A program made the translations under genes and the position numbers. From assembly GCA_033763335.1 (NCBI GenBank), contig JANRKU010000027.1:1-28603 (forward strand): a DNA stretch of 28,603 bases, in the 5' to 3' direction. Shown in pieces: positions 22,744-28,603 of this stretch. This DNA comes from GCA-2794515 sp033763335 (lineage in GTDB: Bacteria; Chloroflexota; Anaerolineae; Aggregatilineales; Phototrophicaceae). The notes under the pieces are model-generated. The model did no database searches. It was not told the origin of the DNA and saw only the letters and a program-made list of their open reading frames with translations. Numbering within the stretch: position 1 is the first letter of the stretch; every line of letters starts with the position of its first letter.

Positions 22744-25374
22744 TCATTCCTGATTTCGCCTCACAAAGACCACTAATACCATCATGAGGAAGCCGAGTAT
22801 CGCTAATCCTGCACAGATGAGGGGGATGAAGTCGGTGATGGCTTGCGTGGGAGCAGGGGCATCAGGCGCGGTGACTTCCGTCAATTCTGTGATGGGTGTT
22901 AGTGTGGGTTGTGGGGTGCTGGTCGGTTGTGCCAATGCGGTTTGGGTGGCACTATCCATCTGTTGGGTGGCTTGGATATTGAGTGCCTCTGTGGTCTCTG
23001 TGACAGATTTGATGATTGCCGTAGCCGTTTCTTCTAGCGATGTTTGGGCGGTGGCAGTCATATTGGCAAGTTGGTTACTTGTTTCGGCTGTTTGGGTTGC
23101 TTGTTCTGCTAGTGCCTCTATAGTGCTAGTAAGGTCAAAACTTGCCGTAGCAGTTTCGTCTAGGATTTGTACCTGTGCGACAAGTGTTTGCCCTTCTAAT
23201 TCGGCTTGGGCGGTGGATGTTGCCATCAGCAACGCTTGGGTCTCAATCGCTTGTGCCGTTGCGGTCATATTGGCTTCTGCGGCAACAAATGTCTCTGTGA
23301 AATATGCGCCATAAGTGGCGGTGACATCTAATTCAGATTGCGCGGTCATATTGGCTTCTGCGGCAACAAACGTCTCTGTGAAATATGCGCCATAGGTGGC
23401 TGTCGCCACTGCCAGTGTCATTTCTGCTGATGATGTTTGTTGTGCTTGCATTGTAGCGGTATTAATGGCGCGTTGTGCCTCTAGGGTGTTCACAACATCT
23501 GTCCGACTCGCAAAAACCGCCGTTTGGGTTAATTCTGCCTCAAGCGTAGCGGTATTACTGGCGATGCGGGTGGCACGAATATTGCGTACAGTTTGCAAGT
23601 CTGTGGCACGCGCTTCTTGTGTGGCGAGGACATTCATAGATGATTGTGTGGCTTGTTGGGCGATGAATGTCTCGGTGGCGAATATATCGGGTGTCTCGGT
23701 TGGTGTTGGTGTATAGGTCAATGTTTCTGTTGGCGTTAGGGTATAGGTCGGTGATGGCGTGATGGTATATGTTTCACTTGCCGTTGGTGATGGAATGGTG
23801 GTTGGTGTTTCGGTCACAGTGGGCGATGCTGTAAAGGTTGGTGTTGGGGTAGGGATAATATCCACAAAAAATTCCACTGCCACAACGGTTAATTGACCGC
23901 TTTCTGTCTCCACAAACACTTCGAGCAATTTACGCCCATTTCCAACCTCTAAGAGGGGTAAATTGACCACATAAGGCGCTTCTGCGACTTGTGCCACTTC
24001 TTGACCATCCAAGAAAAAGACCATGCGCGTAATTGGTGTTTGGCTATAGGTCACATCGGCTTGTAGGGTCACTATATCTTCTGGTGTGAACATACCCTCA
24101 AAGCGTTGTCCGCCTGTGATGCCTGTGAGTGTCACTTCTGATGGAATATCCGCGATGATAAACGGGGTATCCAGCGTGGCAGTATCGCCATTGCTATCGG
24201 TGGCAGTGATGCTGGATATATACTCACCCGGTGCTAAATCGCGTGGGCGGATGGTGACGACATAGTTGCTGTCAAATAATTCGGATTCAATCGGTGTCGT
24301 TACCCCATTGGTTGTGAGGCTGGTTTCGATGGTCAATGGACGGTCATCTGCCATGACCAAATACCATAATTGCACATCTTCTGTGAGAGGGTCTGTGAGA
24401 TTTATTTCGGTATTTCCCAGTTTTATCACGGGGACGGGGACAGGGGCAATCAAGACACTGCTGGCAATATTACTAGCACCTTCTGGCGTGTTGGCTTGCA
24501 AATCAAACCCATAAGCCCTGCCATCCAGAGGCACATTTGCCTCAACCGTGATGATATATTCGCTCCGCAAATTTTCTGCGATGGTGGTATAAATCCCCAC
24601 CAGTTGGTCGGCTTCTGGTGATTCAAAAAATGCCCCGTTTGTGCCATTTGACAATTCTTCAAGGTAGGTGCGGTCTGCGCCATAGCCCAAACCGATGGTA
24701 TAGAATGATGCGCCTTTTTGACGGGCGAGCGCGAGGGCTTCTTCACGCGCATTGGTGCTTGCGCCACCATATTCCGAGCCATCGCTCAATAAAACGACCA
24801 CACGGCGATTGCTAGGGGCATTCACTACTGTTTCTACCCCCACCACACCCGCCGAATAGAGGGCAGTGCGACCACCTGTTCGTAAGCCATCAATCACAGC
24901 GATGAGTTGGGCTTTGTCGGTGGTATAGTCTTGTGCGAGTGTGACTTTATCTGCGAAGGTGACAATTGCCACAGAATCGGCATCGCCCAAACTGTTGATG
25001 AAGGCAATGGCGGCATCTTTGGCACTTTGTAGCGGAAACCCACTCATGCTGTCGCTGATGTCTATCACCAACACCGCCGCAATGGGCAGATTATCATCTG
25101 AGACGCTCTCCACGCGGATAATTTGCCCCACAGAGGCTAATTCACCAGATAGGGTAAAATTCTCGGCACTTAGCCCTGTTACGGGTTGCCCTAATGTATC
25201 GAACACGTTGGCTGTGATGAAAGCAGTAGGTAGCGCAGACGCATTGACCCCTGTGATTTCTAGGAGTGGGCTGGTTGTGGGAGCAGGGGGTGTTTCTTCT
25301 TGGGTGAGCGCAGTCATCACAGGAAATAGTAATGCGATGCCAAAAATGAGCAGTAATAAGATTTTTTTGTTCAT
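22744..25374 (-). CDS. Membrane-anchored von Willebrand factor A domain protein
   Basis: An 876-aa exported protein with one C-terminal anchor. The signal peptide is MNKKILLLLIFGIALLFPVM onward (about 1-25). A vWA domain (about 95-275) has the MIDAS motif DISDSMSG, then LSDGSEYGG and a later acidic region, so it probably binds a ligand through a metal ion. Ig/CHU-like beta domains follow (about 280-510). A Thr/Pro stalk (about 510-565) leads to a Thr/Ala/Gln/Glu-rich, likely helical segment of about 250 residues. That segment holds a 27-residue unit (TATYGAYFTETFVAAEANMT core) present twice. One membrane helix near the end (FIPLICAGLAILGFLMMVLV) is followed by a basic tail (RRNQE). Shine-Dalgarno AAGGTGA and a TTGGAC-N17-TATCAT promoter precede it. 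It is probably a cell-surface adhesion or sensing protein. Confidence 0.9.
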   Translation of the reverse strand: MNKKILLLLIFGIALLFPVMTALTQEETPPAPTTSPLLEITGVNASALPTAFITANVFDTLGQPVTGLSAENFTLSGELASVGQIIRVESVSDDNLPIAAVLVIDISDSMSGFPLQSAKDAAIAFINSLGDADSVAIVTFADKVTLAQDYTTDKAQLIAVIDGLRTGGRTALYSAGVVGVETVVNAPSNRRVVVLLSDGSEYGGASTNAREEALALARQKGASFYTIGLGYGADRTYLEELSNGTNGAFFESPEADQLVGIYTTIAENLRSEYIITVEANVPLDGRAYGFDLQANTPEGASNIASSVLIAPVPVPVIKLGNTEINLTDPLTEDVQLWYLVMADDRPLTIETSLTTNGVTTPIESELFDSNYVVTIRPRDLAPGEYISSITATDSNGDTATLDTPFIIADIPSEVTLTGITGGQRFEGMFTPEDIVTLQADVTYSQTPITRMVFFLDGQEVAQVAEAPYVVNLPLLEVGNGRKLLEVFVETESGQLTVVAVEFFVDIIPTPTPTFTASPTVTETPTTIPSPTASETYTITPSPTYTLTPTETLTYTPTPTETPDIFATETFIAQQATQSSMNVLATQEARATDLQTVRNIRATRIASNTATLEAELTQTAVFASRTDVVNTLEAQRAINTATMQAQQTSSAEMTLAVATATYGAYFTETFVAAEANMTAQSELDVTATYGAYFTETFVAAEANMTATAQAIETQALLMATSTAQAELEGQTLVAQVQILDETATASFDLTSTIEALAEQATQTAETSNQLANMTATAQTSLEETATAIIKSVTETTEALNIQATQQMDSATQTALAQPTSTPQPTLTPITELTEVTAPDAPAPTQAITDFIPLICAGLAILGFLMMVLVVFVRRNQE
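23261..23402. repeat. Direct 81-bp-spaced repeat inside the vWA gene
   Basis: Two copies of about 60 bp (23261-23321 and 23342-23402) are 81 bp apart, which is 27 codons. They differ at only about three positions, all silent in the shared 21-residue core. Confidence 0.85.
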
Positions 25375-25414
25375 GGATAGGTATCACCTTCATAAAACGT
25401 AATCATTTGTGAGG

Positions 25415-25443
25415 ATGATAACGCTAAATAACGAATAGTCCAA
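25415..25443 (-). promoter_or_regulatory. Promoter of the vWA gene
   Basis: On the minus strand TTGGAC (complement of 25438-25443), a 17-nt spacer, then TATCAT (complement of 25415-25420). The predicted leader is about 34 nt. The same TATCAT -10 with 17-nt spacing is used by the 296-aa gene. Confidence 0.6.
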
Positions 25444-25515
25444 ATGGTTGCTCATGAGATTTAACAGATTTGTAATAACGTGCTAACAAGGTATTTGCTT
25501 GTGGTAATTTCAGTC

Positions 25516-25544
25516 TTGCAAAATCGCAAGAATTGGCGTATATT
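25516..25544 (+). promoter_or_regulatory. Promoter of tRNA-Gly
   Basis: TTGCAA (25516-25521), a 17-nt spacer, then TATATT (25539-25544), 13 nt before the mature tRNA 5' end. A CTTGC-N6-GCAAG dyad overlaps the -35. Confidence 0.65.
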
Positions 25545-25557
25545 TAGTGGAGTAAAC

Positions 25558-25629
25558 GCGGGTGTAATTCAGCGGTAGAATGTTTCCTTGCCAAGGAAAA
25601 TGTCGTGAGTTCGAATCTCATCGCCCGCT
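25558..25629 (+). tRNA. tRNA-Gly (anticodon GCC)
   Basis: A 72-nt cloverleaf. The acceptor GCGGGTG (25558-25564) pairs with CGCCCGC (25622-25628) with one G-T wobble. The D-stem is ATTC/GAAT, the anticodon stem TTTCC/GGAAA holds TTGCCAA with anticodon GCC at 25590-25592, and the T-loop is TTCGAAT. The discriminator is T and the CCA end is not encoded, so it must be added after transcription. It has its own promoter and is followed 4 nt later by a terminator, so it is a single-gene unit. Confidence 0.96.
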
Positions 25630-25633
25630 ACAC

Positions 25634-25666
25634 AAAAAAAGCCGAGATAATTATCTCGGCTTTTTT
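25634..25666. terminator. Bidirectional terminator between tRNA-Gly and the MBL gene
   Basis: GCCGAGATAA (25641-25650) and TTATCTCGGC (25651-25660) are perfect 10-bp arms, with A7 before and T6 after. It serves the tRNA on the plus strand and the convergent MBL gene, whose stop at 25672 is 5 nt away, on the minus strand. Confidence 0.9.
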
Positions 25667-25671
25667 GATTT

Positions 25672-26538
25672 TTATGCCGATTCACTTTTTGCATAGGGTG
25701 TCCATTTATACACCCCATCGGCATCCCGACACATCCGCCCAACCCCAGGGAACGGGAAATGATAGCCCATCAGTATCATTTTGGAGTGTGTGACCATCTC
25801 CAAAAGTGCCTTTTTGCTGGTGATAGCAATATCTGGGTCTATCTCGACATAAAATTTCCAATCGGGATTTTCGGTGTGTAGCGGATGGATGAACGCATCA
25901 CTGGCATATAATAAGGCTTGCCCATTCGATTCAATTTTGACCGCCACATGATGTTTGCTATGACCGGGCGCATAAACCAATGAAATGTCATCAGTCACCT
26001 GTGGATTATCGGCGCTGATGAGGGTCAATTTATCGCGTAGGGGCAAAAAATAGGTTTGCATAAAATCATAGCGGGCTTGACTCCGATTTTTCTCAAATTC
26101 GAGCCGTTCTGCGCCCGAATAAAATTCCCATTCATCACGCCACATGACATATTGGGCATTGGGGAATATTTTTTCGCCAGAAGTGGTCAACATGGCGGCA
26201 TAATGGTCAGAATGGGCATGGGTGAGGATGACCATATCAATGGAATCTAGTCCAATACCCAATTCAGCAAGGTGGGGCAATAAGCGCCCATCGCCCCCTG
26301 TTTCGACCCCATTGCCCGTGTCTATCAACACGCGCTGGGTAGGGGTAGTGATGAGCAACACATTGAATGAGAGTGCCATCGCTTCGGGATTATAGGTGCT
26401 TGCCCCTATTACCCGATTGCGCACATCCTTATCAATATCCTTAAAAATATCACTGGCGGTTTGGATTGCCCCCTCGTCTTGGATGACGGTGCAAGAGAAT
26501 TGCCCTAACGGAAACGTAAATATCTCTGGATTTGTCAT
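25672..26538 (-). CDS. MBL-fold metallo-hydrolase
   Basis: A 288-aa metallo-beta-lactamase-fold hydrolase. The dinuclear metal site is visible: THAHSDHYA (H107, H109, D111, H112), a later GHSKHH (third His ligand) and ASDAFIHP (bridging Asp). The strand LLITTPTQRVLIDTGNG is typical of the fold. Family members hydrolyse lactones, glutathione thioesters, phosphodiesters or arylsulphates. The substrate cannot be told here; length and spacing resemble AHL-lactonase/alkylsulphatase-like groups, which is only a loose resemblance. The start at 26538 is set by a strong GGAGGGT 3 nt upstream. An ATG at 26550 has no such site. There is no signal peptide, so it is cytoplasmic. It is the only gene on its transcript, bounded by terminators on both sides. 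Confidence 0.88.
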   Translation of the reverse strand: MTNPEIFTFPLGQFSCTVIQDEGAIQTASDIFKDIDKDVRNRVIGASTYNPEAMALSFNVLLITTPTQRVLIDTGNGVETGGDGRLLPHLAELGIGLDSIDMVILTHAHSDHYAAMLTTSGEKIFPNAQYVMWRDEWEFYSGAERLEFEKNRSQARYDFMQTYFLPLRDKLTLISADNPQVTDDISLVYAPGHSKHHVAVKIESNGQALLYASDAFIHPLHTENPDWKFYVEIDPDIAITSKKALLEMVTHSKMILMGYHFPFPGVGRMCRDADGVYKWTPYAKSESA

Positions 26539-26541
26539 GTT

Positions 26542-26548
26542 ACCCTCC
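26542..26548 (-). promoter_or_regulatory. Ribosome binding site deciding the MBL start
   Basis: GGAGGGT on the minus strand ends 3 nt before the ATG at 26538. It overlaps the alternative ATG region at 26550, which makes the longer start unlikely. Confidence 0.75.
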
Positions 26549-26614
26549 ATATAAAAATTTAGTCTAAACTCATTTTCTCTCTAATAAATTGTACGGATAT
26601 ATATCTGTGGATAT

Positions 26615-26644
26615 AAAAAACTCCCCCATAGAGGGAGAGTTTTT
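26615..26644. terminator. Terminator of the ftsK-like gene
   Basis: AAAAAACTCCCCC (26615-26627) and GAGGGAGAGTTTT (26631-26643) pair around ATA with one or two mismatches. On the minus strand it ends in a T6 run, 15 nt past the stop of the translocase gene. Confidence 0.8.
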
Positions 26645-26659
26645 ATCATTTGTGGGCAA

Positions 26660-28603
26660 TTATTTCTTTGGCGGGATGACCTCACGGGGTTTACTGCCCT
26701 CGGTGGCGGGACCCACCACCCCTTGCGCTTCCATAATGTCTATTAGGCGGGCGGCGCGGGTATAACCAATCCGCAAACGGCGCTGGAGCAACGATACAGA
26801 GGCTTTATTGAGTCGTCTGACCATTTCTACGGCTTCTTCGTATAATTCGTCCTCATGCGCGTTTTCATCGCGTGAGCCACTGCTAGACCCTGTTGTGGAT
26901 GTGGGTGATGTTGTTTCCTCGTCATCCCATGATGTTGGGGTAGAGGTATGGACACGCGGTGGTGGTGCATCCACCTTATTAATAGGGATATTTCCCTTAT
27001 TGGTTGTTACAGTAGGTGGTTCTTCTCCAACAAGGGCGCTGATGGTCTTTTGTGGCGTGGTAGATTCGGGTTGTTGTGTGCGCCAAAAACGGTTGATATT
27101 GTTGATTTCCATATCCGACACATACACCCCTTGCAAACGCAAAGCAGAGGGCGAATCACCGCTTAAATAGAGCATATCCCCGCGCCCCAAGAGTTTTTCT
27201 GCGCCCGGTTGGTCAAGGATAACGCGACTATCAACACCACCCGCCACCGCAAAGGCGATACGAGCAGGGAAGTTGGCTTTAATCAACCCTGTGACGACAT
27301 CCACCGATGGACGTTGGGTGGCGATGACCAAGTGAATCCCAGTCGCACGCGCCAGCGCCGCAATACGGGTGATGACACGCTCGGTTTCATCTGGGGCGAG
27401 CATCATCAAATCTGCTAATTCGTCAATGATGACAACGATATAGGGCAGTGGCTCTACGCCTTCAGCATGTAGATTATAATCTTCTATATTTCGTGCGCCA
27501 GCATTACTAAATTTCTTGTAGCGGTCATCCATTTCGCGTGTGACCCATTTCAGCACGCCAACGATACGTTCCAATTCCACCACCACAGGGGCGATGAGAT
27601 GTGGAATGCCGTTATAACCTGTCAATTCTACCCGCTTGGGGTCTACCATGATAAATTTGACTTTATCGGGGGTATTCCGCACAAGTATACTGGCAATAAT
27701 CGCATTCACGCACACCGATTTACCCGACCCCGTTGTCCCTGCAATCAGCAGATGGGGCATAGAGGCTAAATCGGCAGAAATTGGCGCACCATCCACACTT
27801 TGTCCAAGCGCGATGGTCAATGGCGATTTTTCGCCCAATTTGTTGAATTGCTTACTCTCCATGACATCACGCAGGCTCACCAACGCCGCTTCTTCGTTGG
27901 GGACTTCGATACCCACATAGCCCTTACCGGGGACAGGTGCTTCGATACGGATGGATTTTGCGCCGAGTGCCAATTGAATATCTTTATCCAGTTGGGCAAT
28001 CTGACCGACTTTGACGCGCACCTTTTTGCCTCCACGCACGGTGAGGTAATCGGGTTCGACACCGAATTGAGTGATGACTGGACCGGTATTGATTTCTACG
28101 ACCCGCCCGGGCGCGCCAAAACTGCCGAGTGTTTCTTCAATCATTTTGGCACGGCGTACCAATTGCTCACGGTCAATATCGCCTTCAGACCCCGATGCGA
28201 GGAGGGTGCGATAATCGGGCAAGCGCCACACCTTTTTGGGCGGGGTGGTGATGGTGCTGGTCGGTTTTTCGATATTTGCCCCACTGCCACTGAATGGCAT
28301 GGGCTTATTCGGTGTTGGCGGTGGGGTTAACACTGTTGGTTGTGGTGTTTCTGGTTGTTTTGGCGGTGTGGATGCGGAAAATGTCGGCGGTGTAAAACCC
28401 GGTGCGCGGGTGACATCGCCCATCGTGCCTGCTTTATCTTCTGGTTTGCCAAATGGCGTAAAGCCCGATGGCTTGGGTGTTGGGGCGGGTGTGGTGGATG
28501 CACCAAACACACTTGCTTTATCCCCAAATGGATTGCTCATCGGCTTGCGTGCCACACTAGGAACATCGTCCTCATCTTCGTCGTAATCATCCTCATCATA
28601 ATC
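26660..28603 (-). CDS. ftsK: DNA translocase FtsK/SpoIIIE, 5' end outside the window
   Basis: At least 647 codons are visible. FtsK/SpoIIIE pumps double-stranded DNA through the closing septum and helps resolve chromosome dimers. From the first GTG at 28555 the parts are a Pro/Thr/Lys-rich linker (about 1-105), the alpha/beta region (about 110-250), the motor with Walker A AGTTGSGKS (272-280), IMVDPKRVE, VVIIDELADLM and ATQRPSVDV, a second Ser/Thr linker (about 500-560), and the C-terminal gamma winged helix that reads KOPS/SRS sites (LLQRRLRIGYTRAARLID). The frame stays open for 16 more codons to 28603 and encodes an acidic Asp/Glu run, so GTG at 28555 is not the true start. The membrane N-terminus must lie beyond the window edge. 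Confidence 0.92.
   Translation of the reverse strand, partial: DYDEDDYDEDEDDVPSVARKPMSNPFGDKASVFGASTTPAPTPKPSGFTPFGKPEDKAGTMGDVTRAPGFTPPTFSASTPPKQPETPQPTVLTPPPTPNKPMPFSGSGANIEKPTSTITTPPKKVWRLPDYRTLLASGSEGDIDREQLVRRAKMIEETLGSFGAPGRVVEINTGPVITQFGVEPDYLTVRGGKKVRVKVGQIAQLDKDIQLALGAKSIRIEAPVPGKGYVGIEVPNEEAALVSLRDVMESKQFNKLGEKSPLTIALGQSVDGAPISADLASMPHLLIAGTTGSGKSVCVNAIIASILVRNTPDKVKFIMVDPKRVELTGYNGIPHLIAPVVVELERIVGVLKWVTREMDDRYKKFSNAGARNIEDYNLHAEGVEPLPYIVVIIDELADLMMLAPDETERVITRIAALARATGIHLVIATQRPSVDVVTGLIKANFPARIAFAVAGGVDSRVILDQPGAEKLLGRGDMLYLSGDSPSALRLQGVYVSDMEINNINRFWRTQQPESTTPQKTISALVGEEPPTVTTNKGNIPINKVDAPPPRVHTSTPTSWDDEETTSPTSTTGSSSGSRDENAHEDELYEEAVEMVRRLNKASVSLLQRRLRIGYTRAARLIDIMEAQGVVGPATEGSKPREVIPPKK

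Noticed and set aside
22784..23314. Open frame of 176 codons on the plus strand, antisense to the vWA gene
   Set aside because: It is a Val/Ala/Ser-rich mirror of the Thr/Ala-rich repeats. Such repeats leave opposite frames open by composition.
27800..28330. Open frame of 176 codons on the plus strand, antisense to ftsK
   Set aside because: The minus frame encodes the FtsK motor with all motifs; the antisense frame shows none.

Overview
The window reads as a piece of a Chloroflexota chromosome, most likely an Anaerolineae-type lineage. This is inferred from gene content and style, not from a marker gene. The pointers are two very large Ser/Thr kinase-NTPase-TPR fusions, several secreted proteins with Thr/Pro stalks followed by SH3-like, PA14-like or vWA domains, RecD2 without RecBC, and many short intergenic hairpin repeats. 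Base composition looks moderate by eye. The ATPase/TOPRIM pair at 14.0-16.0 kb looks more AT-rich than its neighbours.

Layout. At 0.2-4.8 kb (minus) a kbl-type aminotransferase-fold enzyme is followed after 2 nt by a kinase/NB-ARC/TPR protein. At 4.8-6.7 kb are dps (plus) and a leucine-rich-repeat protein (plus), separated by a palindrome and a MITE-like inverted-repeat element. At 6.7-12.7 kb (minus) are an SH3/PA14 secreted protein, a lipoprotein, a site-2-type membrane protease and recD2. At 12.8-17.1 kb an acyl-CoA dehydrogenase (minus) and an ACAD10/11-type phosphotransferase (plus) lie on either side of a two-gene ATPase + TOPRIM/DUF4435-like cassette (minus) that resembles the PARIS (AriA/AriB) anti-phage architecture. 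At 17.1-21.1 kb is a second kinase/NTPase/TPR fusion (plus), overlapping tail-to-tail with an unrecognised 296-aa gene (minus). At 21.3-25.4 kb are a secreted alpha/beta hydrolase (plus) and a membrane-anchored vWA protein (minus). At 25.5-28.6 kb are tRNA-Gly(GCC) (plus), an MBL-fold hydrolase (minus) and an FtsK/SpoIIIE translocase (minus). The FtsK frame stays open to the window edge, so that gene is incomplete.

How the genes may work together. The two kinase fusions look like intracellular sensors or signal integrators (kinase output, P-loop switch, TPR input). The ATPase/TOPRIM pair is the best candidate for a defence system. The phosphotransferase and dehydrogenase could together process hydroxyacyl-CoAs, as the fused ACAD10/11 proteins and the bacterial Lva pathway do. 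The secreted proteins form a loose envelope-associated set. Several sigma70-like promoters with exact 17-nt spacing and four good hairpin terminators support the transcription units.

No CRISPR array, rRNA, phage or transposase gene was seen. Functional calls rest on motifs read by eye. No database search was run.
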